Assembly: GCA_016715365.1 (NCBI GenBank)
Contig: JADKAM010000004.1
Location: 372,001-436,000 of the forward strand
Origin: Chitinophagaceae bacterium
GTDB taxonomy: Bacteria; Bacteroidota; Bacteroidia; Chitinophagales; Chitinophagaceae
Length of the DNA: 64,000 bases
Direction: 5' to 3'
Every line of letters starts with the position of its first letter. The stretch's first letter is position 1. Position numbers and translations under genes: made by a program. Under the pieces are notes generated by a model. It was given only the letters and a program-made list of their open reading frames with translations, had not been told where the DNA came from and made no database searches. Of the stretch, positions 41,925 through 51,095 are shown one piece after another.

Positions 41925-44363
41925 TTACCTGATCAGCAATACATTCCCTTTATACTCAAAGCCCTTCCCTTCCACATTACGAAAACTGATCTGGTAAATA
42001 TAATTGTCTGAAGACTGTTGCTGGCCTTTAAATCTTCCATCCCAACCATTTGTATAGTCCTTGGTTTGATAAATAAGCTGACCAACCCGGTTGTAAATGC
42101 GCATTTGATAATCCTGTATTTCAGTATTGATCGTAGGTTTAAACAGCTCGTTCCTGCCATCATTATTTGGGCTAAAGGCATTGGGAATGCCGATGGGTAT
42201 ACAGGTGATTTCCCGGATGTTTAAAGTATCGCTACCAAGGCAATTATCAAAACTGGTTACGGTTAAAATATAGTTGCCGGCTTTTCTTATTTCCATATTG
42301 CGGGTTGATGCACCTGTATTCCAGGCATAGGATCTATAACCCGGTACATCTATTTTTAAAACATTGCCGCTGCAAAGATCCTGGTTGGCAGGTAAAAAAT
42401 TTGCCGGCAGCTTTGCAATATTTCTGATAATAACACGGGCTGATGCTTTGCAGTTAAATGCATTGCTGACTGTTACCAGGTAAGTACCCGGCTGTGTTAC
42501 GGTATAATGTTGTTTGGTTGATAAATCCTGCCAGAGATAGGTTTCAAAATTCCCGGGATTCAGCTGAATGCTTTGCCCTTCGCAAATATTTCTATCTGTT
42601 CCAAGTATTGGTTTTGGTTTTTCCCGAATGGTCAGATAAGTGATGATCACAGAATCGCAACCGGCAGCAGTTTTCAGTGTATCATAATAAATTCCCGATT
42701 TGGTTTGTGGTATTCCTCCGGCTGTATAAAATTCGCCCTGGCAAATATTTGCGTTTACATTATGTATGATACGGGAGATGGTTAGATTTAAAGTGATGAT
42801 GATACTGTCGCAACCCATGGCATTTAAAACCAGGTTTGTATATGTGCCGGTAGAATCGTAGGTTTTATTATTTAGTTTATAAGATGTACAGGCTGTTACG
42901 TTTAAAGTTTGTGTTGCGGCTGCATTAGGGCATTGCCGCAGTTTTTGAATAAACATTTCGCTTCTTCCAGCAGAAGAACGTTTTACTTCGTCGGGCCCCG
43001 GGTCAAAATCTTTTGTTCCTTCAAATGTACCACCTACATAAATATTATTGTCTTTGTCGGGTTTAATTGAATATCCGCTTCCATAAAAAGAACCGGTGGC
43101 CTGCGCTACCCACACAAATTCACCGGCGGCATTCATTTTTAAAACAAAAATATCGGGGTCGCCTAAAGCAGTCAGTTTTTTTTCTGCAGGGCCGGCATCA
43201 AAATCGGCCGTGCCATTGTAATGGCCGGTTGTGTAAATATTATCGGCAGCATCGGTTTCAATGTCAAATACCTTTTGAAATGATGGCCCGCCTATCTGTT
43301 TTACCCAAACCAGGTTTAAGTTCAGATCGTATTTGCCAATAAATATATCATCATCATCAACCGGGGAATTCAACAACCATGTTCCTGCACCCGGATCAAA
43401 ATCTGCCGCTCCATCAAAATGCCCTGCCACATAAACATGGCCTGTTTTATCAAGCTTCAGGCTGCTGCAACGCACCCGGCTGCTGCTGACCAAACTGGCA
43501 GCATTCATAAAACCACCACTGTTATTTAATTTTAAAATGTAACCATCACCCAAAGCTGCTGATGTTAAATTAAATATGCCGGAGCCGGGATCAAAATCAA
43601 CCGTTGCGAAGTAAAAACCTGTACTGTATACATTATTCTGTGCATCCAGGTCAATATCAAAAGCCACATCTGCCGATGCTCCGCCAATGCGTTTCGCCCA
43701 TTCTAAATTTCCATTGCTGTTTAATTTGCAAATAAATATATCTGTTGCACCTGCCGATATGAGACTGGTAACTCCCGGGCCGGGGTCAAAATCGGCTGTG
43801 TTTTCGAAGTAGCCATTTATGTATATATTTCCGGCTGCATCTAATTTGATGGTATTGCAAAAATCGTTGGTAGGACCGCCAAATTTTCGGGCCCAGGTAA
43901 AATTTCCTGTATTATCGTATTTGCAAACAAAAATATCTTCATTGCCTGCCGAAACTAAATTGGAAATACCGGGGCCGGGGTCAAAATCAGTTGTACCAAA
44001 AAAGATACCGGTTACATAAATATTTCCGCTGGCATCAAGCGTTAAGGCATTGCCGGCCTGGTAACGGAAATCGCCAATGGTTTTGGCCCATATCAATTTT
44101 CCGGCCGGGTCGTATTTTGCCATATAAGCATCTTCGGCATTTATTGCCGTGAGGTTATAAATGCCGGGGCCTGCATCAAAATCAACCGTGGTAGAAAAAT
44201 AACCAGTTGCATATACATTGCCGGCATCATCCAAAGCAATGGCCTTGCAGGCATCATATGAGTCTCCTGCAAGGCTGTTAGCCCAATCCAGCTTAACAGA
44301 TTGTGCTAAAGCAGTATTGGTGCAGATAAACAGTAAACAGGTTATGGTATAAACGCTTCTCAT
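41925..44363 (-). CDS. T9SS cargo: SBBP-type propeller with gliding-motility C-terminal domain
   Basis: 812 residues. Signal peptide at the N-terminus (M-R-S-V-Y, cleavage near A-L-A-Q). Residues of about 20-480 contain some nine repeats of D-x-x-G-N-x-Y-x-T-G and V-D-F-D-P/A-G-P-G, the SBBP beta-propeller pattern. Residues of about 490-720 hold Cys-containing SprB-like repeats. The C-terminal 85 residues (F-S-P-N-N-D-G-R-N-E, Y-N-R-V-G-Q-L-I-Y, W-D-G-R-F-K-G) are the CHU_C / type B sorting domain recognised by the type IX secretion system. Secreted or surface-attached; ligand unknown. Start at 44363 chosen for the signal peptide; frame open to 44417. Confidence 0.92.
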   Translation of the reverse strand: MRSVYTITCLLFICTNTALAQSVKLDWANSLAGDSYDACKAIALDDAGNVYATGYFSTTVDFDAGPGIYNLTAINAEDAYMAKYDPAGKLIWAKTIGDFRYQAGNALTLDASGNIYVTGIFFGTTDFDPGPGISNLVSAGNEDIFVCKYDNTGNFTWARKFGGPTNDFCNTIKLDAAGNIYINGYFENTADFDPGPGVTSLISAGATDIFICKLNSNGNLEWAKRIGGASADVAFDIDLDAQNNVYSTGFYFATVDFDPGSGIFNLTSAALGDGYILKLNNSGGFMNAASLVSSSRVRCSSLKLDKTGHVYVAGHFDGAADFDPGAGTWLLNSPVDDDDIFIGKYDLNLNLVWVKQIGGPSFQKVFDIETDAADNIYTTGHYNGTADFDAGPAEKKLTALGDPDIFVLKMNAAGEFVWVAQATGSFYGSGYSIKPDKDNNIYVGGTFEGTKDFDPGPDEVKRSSAGRSEMFIQKLRQCPNAAATQTLNVTACTSYKLNNKTYDSTGTYTNLVLNAMGCDSIIITLNLTISRIIHNVNANICQGEFYTAGGIPQTKSGIYYDTLKTAAGCDSVIITYLTIREKPKPILGTDRNICEGQSIQLNPGNFETYLWQDLSTKQHYTVTQPGTYLVTVSNAFNCKASARVIIRNIAKLPANFLPANQDLCSGNVLKIDVPGYRSYAWNTGASTRNMEIRKAGNYILTVTSFDNCLGSDTLNIREITCIPIGIPNAFSPNNDGRNELFKPTINTEIQDYQMRIYNRVGQLIYQTKDYTNGWDGRFKGQQQSSDNYIYQISFRNVEGKGFEYKGNVLLIR

Positions 44364-44463
44364 CAATATATCTAAACGAAAAAAACAGGTAAAAGGTTTG
44401 GTGTAGCAACAGATCATTTGTGTAAACTAAATATACTTAATTCCAGTCACTGTAAAAGGCATA

Positions 44464-44471
44464 TACCTTTG
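44464..44471 (+). promoter_or_regulatory. -7 box of recF
   Basis: TACCTTTG, ending 13 bases before the recF ATG at 44485; no -33 element at the expected distance. Confidence 0.45.
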
Positions 44472-44484
44472 TATCTTGCACTTC

Positions 44485-45621
44485 ATGTTTTTTCTCAGCA
44501 AAATATCCCTTACACAGTTTAAAAATTATCAATTCGCCCGTTTTGATTTTACGCAAAGGGTTACCGGTATTTGCGGCCTCAATGGCAAAGGCAAGACCAA
44601 CCTGCTGGATGCTGCTTACTACTGCTGTTTTACCAAAAGTTATTTTACAAAGGTTGATGGGTTGAATGCCCGTTTTGATAGTGATGGATTTAGGATTGAG
44701 GCCTCCTCTCTCTCCTCCTTCGGAGGAGAAAATCCGGGAGATATTAGCGGAGATATAAGTGAAATGAATACTAAAAAAGCAGATGAAATAGTTTGCATTT
44801 TCAGGAATGGTGGTAAAAAGGAAGTTATGCTGAATGGAGTGGCTTACACAAAATTGTCGGAGCATATCGGCAAATTTCCGGCAGTGATGATTGCACCGGA
44901 TGATATCAGTTTAATAACAGAAGGCAGTGAGGAAAGGCGCAGGTTTATGGATACGGTTTTAAGTCAGATGGATGCCGGTTACCTGCAGCAACTGATGATC
45001 TATAATAAAGTGCTGCAGCAGCGTAACAGTTTGCTGAAGAGTTTTGCAGAACAGGGAAAAACCGACTGGCAGCTGCTGGAAGTGCTGGATGAGCAATTAA
45101 TAGCACCCGGCGATTTTATTTTTGCAAAAAGAAAATTATTTACTGAGGCCCTGATTCCGCTGGTGCAACAATTTTACAGCCGCATAGCTGATAATGATGA
45201 AGTAGTTACACTGCAGTACGACAGCCGATTGCACGACAGCAGTTTTTATGACCTGTTGAACAACTACCGCCAAAAAGATTTTGCTGCACAACGCAGTAAT
45301 GCCGGTATTCATAAAGATGATATTGTTTTTCAGCTGAACGGGCAGGTTTTTAAAACAACCGCATCGCAGGGGCAGCGCAAGAGTTTATTATTTGCGTTAA
45401 AGCTGGCCGAGTTTGAATTGCTGAAAGCAAATAAAGGTTTTGCCCCACTCCTGCTGCTGGATGATGTTTTTGAAAAACTGGATGACAACCGTATGCAACA
45501 ACTCCTGCACTGGGTTTGTAATGAAAATACCGGGCAGGTTCTAATTACCGACACACATAAGGAAAGATTGCAGGAAGCTTTTGAAAAACTGGATTCAGCT
45601 TACCAGATAATTGAATTGTAG
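44485..45621 (+). CDS. recF: DNA replication and repair protein RecF
   Basis: 378 residues. SMC-like ATPase that loads RecA at single-strand gaps. Walker A G-L-N-G-K-G-K-T (31-38), I-A-P-D-D-I-S-L-I near 137, signature T-A-S-Q-G-Q-R-K-S near 293 and Walker B L-L-L-L-D-D-V-F-E-K-L near 325. Residues of about 73-97 (S-S-L-S-S-F-G-G-E-N and a G-D-I-S-G-D-I-S run) look like extra sequence; the DNA there contains a perfect hairpin. The frame is intact and all ATPase motifs are kept. Start at ATG 44485, consistent with the -7 box. Confidence 0.95.
   Translation: MFFLSKISLTQFKNYQFARFDFTQRVTGICGLNGKGKTNLLDAAYYCCFTKSYFTKVDGLNARFDSDGFRIEASSLSSFGGENPGDISGDISEMNTKKADEIVCIFRNGGKKEVMLNGVAYTKLSEHIGKFPAVMIAPDDISLITEGSEERRRFMDTVLSQMDAGYLQQLMIYNKVLQQRNSLLKSFAEQGKTDWQLLEVLDEQLIAPGDFIFAKRKLFTEALIPLVQQFYSRIADNDEVVTLQYDSRLHDSSFYDLLNNYRQKDFAAQRSNAGIHKDDIVFQLNGQVFKTTASQGQRKSLLFALKLAEFELLKANKGFAPLLLLDDVFEKLDDNRMQQLLHWVCNENTGQVLITDTHKERLQEAFEKLDSAYQIIEL
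44711..44729 (+). repeat. perfect palindrome inside recF
   Basis: TCTCCTCC, loop TTC, GGAGGAGA: an 8-bp perfect stem in the region of recF that appears inserted relative to the family. Confidence 0.8.
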
Positions 45622-45707
45622 TCATTCGTCAATAAGTCATTCGTTAATTTTTTAACCAGGAGACTGCAGTTTGACCAAAGACTCAATGACTTAATGACTT
45701 ACTTTTA
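45621..45707. repeat. inverted pair of heptad arrays between recF and the DUF721 gene
   Basis: Left arm GTCATTC, GTCAATA, AGTCATT, CGTTAAT begins on the last base of the recF stop codon. Right arm ACTCAAT, GACTTAA, TGACTTA (45681-45701) is its approximate complement and ends 10 bases before the DUF721 ATG. Both keep a 7-base period. Confidence 0.75.
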
Positions 45708-45711
45708 CAAC

Positions 45712-45993
45712 ATGGGAGAAATTTCTTTACAGGATGCTATCAACCAGTTTTTACAAAAAAGCCGCCTCAAAAGCGGCATACAGGCATTGCGTATTGAAGA
45801 TGTATGGGAAGAAGTGATGGGTAAAACGGTTGCCAAATACACCGATAAGATACAGATCATTAATGCCACTTTATTTATAACAACCACGGTGGCTCCATTA
45901 AAAAACGAATTGCTTTATCAGAAAGAAAAAATAATAGAAAGGGTTAATGAGGCGCTGGGCGAAAAGACGATCAGGGAAGTAGTTATTAAATAG
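45712..45993 (+). CDS. DUF721 (DciA-like) protein
   Basis: 93 residues, one small DUF721 domain: L-Q-D-A-I-N-Q-F-L at the start, then W-E-E-V-M-G-K-T-V-A-K-Y-T (about 33) and L-K-N-E-L-L-Y-Q-K-E-K-I (about 65). DUF721 proteins include DciA, the loader of the DnaB helicase in bacteria lacking DnaC/DnaI; the position next to recF fits a replication role. Start at 45712, because the six codons before it come from the heptad array. Confidence 0.85.
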   Translation: MGEISLQDAINQFLQKSRLKSGIQALRIEDVWEEVMGKTVAKYTDKIQIINATLFITTTVAPLKNELLYQKEKIIERVNEALGEKTIREVVIK

Positions 45994-46067
45994 TCTTTGA
46001 GTCATTTGTCATTGAGTTATTAAGTATCAGGATATTGCAGCATTAGCAAATGACAAATGACCAATGT
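45991..46067. repeat. inverted pair of heptad arrays after the DUF721 gene
   Basis: TAGTCTT, TGAGTCA, TTTGTCA, TTGAGTT, ATTAAGT starts with the DUF721 stop codon. CAAATGA, CAAATGA, CCAATGT (46047-46067) is the complementary arm and ends four bases before the stop of the convergent TraB/GumN gene. Confidence 0.75.
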
Positions 46068-46070
46068 CTT

Positions 46071-46961
46071 TTATTTATTCTCCAATCCCCTCACTATAAA
46101 CCCTTCTGCTCTCAACAATGCTATCAACCCGTTTTTACCAACTAAATGTCCGGCTCCAACTGCTGTAAATACCGGGTTCTTTTTCATGATTATTTTTAAC
46201 TGTTGTATCCAGTTTTTATTGCGGTTGTCCAATAAAATTTCCTGGTTTTCTGCTGCACCAAATTCAGGGGTATTCACAATCTTTTCAATTTCATCAAGCC
46301 GTTGTTGCTTATAGGCATTCAACATCAGGGAAAAATCAGCTTTCGATTTTTCTAAACTGTCAATGGTATTTAATAATTCTGCTGCCTGTTTTTCATAAGG
46401 AATACTGTCAAATACAGAAGCCTGAAAAGCCATTGTTTCAAGCCCTTTAATTTCTTTACCGCCATCTTTTGCAAGCTGCATAATTGCCTCCTCAACACTG
46501 CTTGCCGCATTGCAGGGCATCATTTTGGGATACAGCAAAGCAATTAAAAACTCCGGCTTCATGCGTTGAAAAAGACTGATGGGTGTTTTCAAACTGTCTT
46601 TAAAAAAAGCTGAAACCCGTTGGTATTGATCTGTTGTGTACAGGTCTTTCAGTTTCTTGCCGTCTTTCATGTTCATCAGCATCAATGCGCCCATAATTGT
46701 AGCAGGATCATCCAGGTCTAGCTCCAGGTAAATTTCATGGCTGTTGCTGATGGCTTGTTTTAATGCTGTACTAAAGTTGATATCATCTTTACAAAGCAGG
46801 TGAAAGGTTCCAAATAAATAGCCTGGTTCAGTCAGTCCGTTTCCACTTACTTCCCACAGCAGCGTATTACCGGTTGCATCTGTCTTTAATACCTTGTTGT
46901 TTGTTTGAGCCTTTGCATTACCCAGGCTAAGCATCAATCCCAAAAAATAAACCAGTTTCAT
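46071..46961 (-). CDS. TraB/GumN family protein
   Basis: 296 residues with a signal peptide (M-K-L-V-Y-F, cleavage near A-K-A-Q). The TraB/GumN signature G-Y-L-F-G-T-F-H-L-L is near residue 48, followed by E-I-Y-L-E-L-D near 74. The C-terminal half contains G-G-K-E-I-K-G-L-E and a late G-A-G-H-L-V-G-K-N-G-L-I motif near 268. The GxxH and G-x-G-H His residues are the proposed metal-protease site of this family (related to Tiki). Exported; substrate unknown. Confidence 0.9.
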   Translation of the reverse strand: MKLVYFLGLMLSLGNAKAQTNNKVLKTDATGNTLLWEVSGNGLTEPGYLFGTFHLLCKDDINFSTALKQAISNSHEIYLELDLDDPATIMGALMLMNMKDGKKLKDLYTTDQYQRVSAFFKDSLKTPISLFQRMKPEFLIALLYPKMMPCNAASSVEEAIMQLAKDGGKEIKGLETMAFQASVFDSIPYEKQAAELLNTIDSLEKSKADFSLMLNAYKQQRLDEIEKIVNTPEFGAAENQEILLDNRNKNWIQQLKIIMKKNPVFTAVGAGHLVGKNGLIALLRAEGFIVRGLENK

Positions 46962-47042
46962 GAAATTTTATTTAGCGATAAAATTAGTTGATAAGGTTGA
47001 TACCATACTTGTAAATTGTTATATTAGCTAAATATTATTAAC

Positions 47043-49064
47043 ATGAAGACAATCTATATCTCCCTGTTTTTTTTATTGGCAACGGTTACACCGCTGGCCG
47101 CACAAAAAGGTCTCCCTGAAACCGGTGAGATTGAAAAGACTGACCTGCTGATGACCGACTGTGAATTTGATAAAGGAGCTGAAGCGGTAAAATTAATTGA
47201 TTGGGCAAGTGTATATTTTAATGGCACTACCTTTCACCCTGCTTTATTTAGTACAGTATATGAGCGGAGGGTTAGGATAAAAATATTAAAAGAAAAAGGA
47301 CTGCACAAGGGGAATGTTGTTATACCGTATATATCGTATGACGATTACGAAAAAATAAGCAAGCTTGATGCTTATACTTATAATATTGACGAAAGCGGAA
47401 ATATAAAGACAACAAAAGTTGATAAAGCTTCTATTTATAAAAAGAAAATAAATGAAGGAGTAACTGAAATAATCATTGCATTTCCGGAAGTTAAAGTGGG
47501 CAGCGTGATTGAATATAAGTATAAAATGGAACGTCTATTCTCATCATCAATGAACGACTGGAATTTCCAGGATGATATTCCGGTAAGATATAGTGAATAC
47601 GAGGTGGAGATGCCTTCATATCTTCAGTTTAAAGAGAAAATTATTGCTCCTGTTAAAGCTGTAGTCAGTGAAGTAAAGGGTAAAAACGAAAAAGGTTCAA
47701 ACCCGGCAAGGTATGGAAATGATGAGCCTACTATGAAAAAATCTTATACCATGCAAAACATTATCAGTATAAAAGAAGAACCTTTTATGGGATCGGTCAA
47801 TGATTACAGGCAGCGGGGAGAATTCTTACTTAGCCAGGTATTAGCATATAATAATGAGGTAATAGACATGAGCACATCCTGGAGCCTGATGGTAGATGGC
47901 CTGAAAAAATATAAATATTTCGGCTTGCAACTGGAAGCATTAATGCCGAAGACCCTGAGACTTGTGGAAGAATGGAAAGCCATACCGGATATGAAAACAA
48001 GGATAAAAACCATATTCAAGCATGTGCAGGAAACCATGACGGTTGATGATAACGAAGGTATTTTTTCATACGATGGGATTGAAGAGACTTACAATAAAAA
48101 AGCAGGCAGTACTGCCGACATCAATCTGCTTTTGTTGAACCTGCTGATGAAGGCAGGTGTAAAAGCTTATCCCATTCTGTTCAGTACCCGGAATCATGGC
48201 CTTGTAAACACTACTTATCCTGACGCAAACCAGTTTAATACGGTAATGGCCTATGTACAAGTTGATGACAAATACTGGATAATGGATGCATCAGATAAGT
48301 TATCATCCTGTACCCTTATACCGGAACAGGTTGTTAATTCCAATGGCTTTGTGTTGCAGGGAACAGGCGGTAAATGGCTGGAAGTGCTGGAAAGTAAAGT
48401 GAAGTACAAAGTATTTACTGCTGTACAAACAGAGATAAGTGCTGATGGTAGGATGACAGGGGAAGCTACTGTAAAATGTTCGGGTTATGCCAAAAGAGAT
48501 CGTGGCACATCATGGACAAAGAATAAAGAAGAATTCAAACAGAAATTTTTCTCCATACCTGATATGTCTGTAAACCTGGATGATATTGCTGTTAACAATA
48601 TTAATTCCGATTCACTTCCACTGGAGCAAAAAGTTAAGTTTAATTGTACTTTAAACCATTCAGGTGAATACACCTATTTTCCTGTAAATATATTCTCTGG
48701 TATCCATAAAAATCCATTCATTTCCGAACAGCGCATTTCGGATATTGAATTTGGATACCTGCAGGATTATACTATCGTAGAAAATTTCATTATTCCGGAA
48801 GGCTACGTAATAGATGCGATCCCTGAAAATATCACGCTTACATTGCCTGATAAAAGCATTGTTTTCAGCCGGTTCATGGCAGCCAATGAAAATAAGCTCA
48901 ATGTGCGTATGACAGTGGAGTTTAAAAATTCATTTTATCCTGTTGATCTGTATGAAGATTTCAGAGAGTTTTATAAAAAACTATTTTCAACACTGAATGA
49001 ACAGGTTGTTATAAAAAGAAATAGCAAAACTTATAGAATAAAAAGCAAAAAGCGCAGTATTTAA
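47043..49064 (+). CDS. DUF3857 plus transglutaminase-like protein, copy 1
   Basis: 673 residues. Signal peptide (M-K-T-I-Y-I, cleavage near L-A-A-Q). An N-terminal DUF3857 domain follows (Y-E-R-R-V-R-I-K-I-L near 76, then F-P-E-V-K-V-G-S-V-I-E-Y near 148). A transglutaminase-like region at about 320-430 carries G-S-T-A-D-I-N-L-L-L in the place where an active transglutaminase has G-x-C. The usual His and Asp positions are replaced or shifted (Q-F-N-T-V-M-A, M-D-A-S-D), so it is probably non-catalytic. The C-terminus is DUF3858-like. Role unknown; periplasmic. Forty bases before copy 2. Confidence 0.88.
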   Translation: MKTIYISLFFLLATVTPLAAQKGLPETGEIEKTDLLMTDCEFDKGAEAVKLIDWASVYFNGTTFHPALFSTVYERRVRIKILKEKGLHKGNVVIPYISYDDYEKISKLDAYTYNIDESGNIKTTKVDKASIYKKKINEGVTEIIIAFPEVKVGSVIEYKYKMERLFSSSMNDWNFQDDIPVRYSEYEVEMPSYLQFKEKIIAPVKAVVSEVKGKNEKGSNPARYGNDEPTMKKSYTMQNIISIKEEPFMGSVNDYRQRGEFLLSQVLAYNNEVIDMSTSWSLMVDGLKKYKYFGLQLEALMPKTLRLVEEWKAIPDMKTRIKTIFKHVQETMTVDDNEGIFSYDGIEETYNKKAGSTADINLLLLNLLMKAGVKAYPILFSTRNHGLVNTTYPDANQFNTVMAYVQVDDKYWIMDASDKLSSCTLIPEQVVNSNGFVLQGTGGKWLEVLESKVKYKVFTAVQTEISADGRMTGEATVKCSGYAKRDRGTSWTKNKEEFKQKFFSIPDMSVNLDDIAVNNINSDSLPLEQKVKFNCTLNHSGEYTYFPVNIFSGIHKNPFISEQRISDIEFGYLQDYTIVENFIIPEGYVIDAIPENITLTLPDKSIVFSRFMAANENKLNVRMTVEFKNSFYPVDLYEDFREFYKKLFSTLNEQVVIKRNSKTYRIKSKKRSI

Positions 49065-49104
49065 ATAAATTAAAATTGTTTATATTACTTAATAAATCTT
49101 TACC

Positions 49105-51093
49105 ATGAAAAAAATCTGTTACTACCTGTTTTTTTTATTGACAATCTCATTGTCAGTAATGGCACAAAAAAGTCAGCCTGGTTTTGGTAAAGTTGATAAA
49201 GCCGACCTGGAAATGAAAGACTGTGATTTTGACAAAGGTGCAGATGCCCTGGTATTGATCGATTATGGTAACATGTATTACGACCGTGGGACAGTTGGTT
49301 TTTCAACTTTTAAAACAGTTTATGAGCGCCGCACCCGAATTAAAATTTTAAAAGAAAAAGGAATTTCGCAGGCTGATATTGAAATAAATTACTACACACA
49401 TAACAATGAAGAAAAAGTTTTTAAATTCAATGCCAACACGTATAACCTGGATGCAGCAGGCAAAATAATAACTACTGAAGTAAAAAAAAGTTCCATCTAC
49501 TCCAAAAAAATTGATGGCAACTATTCAAAGATGATCATTGCTTTTCCCGAAGTTAAGGTGGGAAGTATCATTGAGTATTCATACACCATTGAAAGAGAAA
49601 GCTACGGGCTGAGAACCTGGTATTTCCAGGGCCGGATACCGGTTCGTTACAGCGAGTACCAGTTAAAGGTTCCACAAATATTCAGGTTTTCTGTGCAGCC
49701 TTCCATAGTTGATCCTATTGAAGATAAACAGGAGGTTGTTGATGAATCAATATCCATGGATGAGGGTTTTATGGAAACAAAATCCTTAAAGAGCAATTAT
49801 ATCATGCGTAACCTGCCGGGTGTAAAGAATGAACCCTTTATGGGATCACCCAAAGACTATATGCAGCGTCTTGAATTTCAAATGACACAGATCTATTATA
49901 ATGAAAGCCGCATTGTAGACCTGAGTGTGAAGTGGCAGGACGTAATTAAAAACAGGTTAATTAAGGATGAAGATTTTGGACTTCAGCTTGAAAAGACTGT
50001 TACAGCTGCAAAACCATTTATTGAGGAAGCCAGGCAAATAGCAGATGTTGAAACCAGGATGAAATTCATTTACAACCGAATCCGGAAATCAATGAGCTGG
50101 AATGGGGATGAGGATTATGTTTATACAGACAACGGTATTATAAAGACCTGGGAAACAAAAACGGGTAATGTAGCAGACATTAACCTGTTGCTGGTTAACC
50201 TCCTGAATGAAGCAGGTGTTAAAACCTCTCCCATCCTTTTCAGTACAAGGGATCATGGATTGGTAACCCCAACTTATCCATCCATAAATCAGTTTAATAC
50301 GGTTATGGCTTATGTTGTTTTAAAAGACAAAGCCTATGTTCTGGACGCAACGGACAAAGTAACCAACGTAAAACTGGTTCCCGAAAAAGTAGTGAACACC
50401 AATGGTTTTATTCCGGAAGGAGAAAACGGAAGATGGAAAGATGTGCTTTCGGGTAAAAGCAAGTACAAAGTGATGGCAGCCATACAGGGAGAAATAGATG
50501 AAGCCGGCAATATGAAAGGTAACGGCCTGGTTAACTGTTATGATTATGCCAGGGCACAAAGGGTTAAAGAATGGACACAGGATAATATGAAATTTAAAAA
50601 CGACTATTTTGTAACATACTATCCCGGTTTAAAAATAGAAGATATAACCATAAATAATGTAGAAGCAGATTCTTTACCGCTGGAGCAGAAAGTAAAATTC
50701 AGTACGGTTTTAAACAGTTCAGGCGAATACCGGTACTTTAACATCAATCTTTTTTCAGACCTTGAAAAAAACCCTTTTATTGCCGGTACCAGGGTGTCGG
50801 ATGTTGATTTTGGTGTACACCAGGAATACACCATTTTTGGAAACTATACCATACCGGTTGGCTTTACTTTTGACGGCATTCCGGATAATATCTCTATGTC
50901 AACTCCAGACAATGGTATTATTTTCAGTCGCACCATGCAGGCTGAATCTAACTTACTGAATGTAAGAATGACACTTGAATTTAAAAGGACATTTTATACA
51001 GCCGATACTTACCCTGAGTTTAAGGAGTTTTACAAAAAGCTTTTTGATAAATTAAATGAGCAGGTGGTAATAAAGAAGAAAGCAACACCTTAA
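49105..51093 (+). CDS. DUF3857 plus transglutaminase-like protein, copy 2
   Basis: 662 residues, a clear paralogue of the preceding gene along its whole length (shared D-F-D-K-G-A near the N-terminus, Y-E-R-R-x-R-I-K-I-L-K-E-K-G, F-P-E-V-K-V-G-S-I-I-E-Y, and the L-N-E-Q-V-V-I-K-K end). The transglutaminase-like block reads G-N-V-A-D-I-N-L-L-L, again without the catalytic Cys. A signal peptide (M-K-K-I-C-Y, cleavage near V-M-A-Q) is present. A tandem duplication; the proteins probably act in the same envelope compartment. It ends two bases before the stop of the convergent UbiD-like gene. Confidence 0.88.
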   Translation: MKKICYYLFFLLTISLSVMAQKSQPGFGKVDKADLEMKDCDFDKGADALVLIDYGNMYYDRGTVGFSTFKTVYERRTRIKILKEKGISQADIEINYYTHNNEEKVFKFNANTYNLDAAGKIITTEVKKSSIYSKKIDGNYSKMIIAFPEVKVGSIIEYSYTIERESYGLRTWYFQGRIPVRYSEYQLKVPQIFRFSVQPSIVDPIEDKQEVVDESISMDEGFMETKSLKSNYIMRNLPGVKNEPFMGSPKDYMQRLEFQMTQIYYNESRIVDLSVKWQDVIKNRLIKDEDFGLQLEKTVTAAKPFIEEARQIADVETRMKFIYNRIRKSMSWNGDEDYVYTDNGIIKTWETKTGNVADINLLLVNLLNEAGVKTSPILFSTRDHGLVTPTYPSINQFNTVMAYVVLKDKAYVLDATDKVTNVKLVPEKVVNTNGFIPEGENGRWKDVLSGKSKYKVMAAIQGEIDEAGNMKGNGLVNCYDYARAQRVKEWTQDNMKFKNDYFVTYYPGLKIEDITINNVEADSLPLEQKVKFSTVLNSSGEYRYFNINLFSDLEKNPFIAGTRVSDVDFGVHQEYTIFGNYTIPVGFTFDGIPDNISMSTPDNGIIFSRTMQAESNLLNVRMTLEFKRTFYTADTYPEFKEFYKKLFDKLNEQVVIKKKATP

Positions 51094-51095
51094 TA

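Noticed and set aside
45694..45711. Start of the DUF721 gene at the upstream ATG
   Set aside because: Those six codons overlap the heptad array; the ATG at 45712 begins the recognisable domain.
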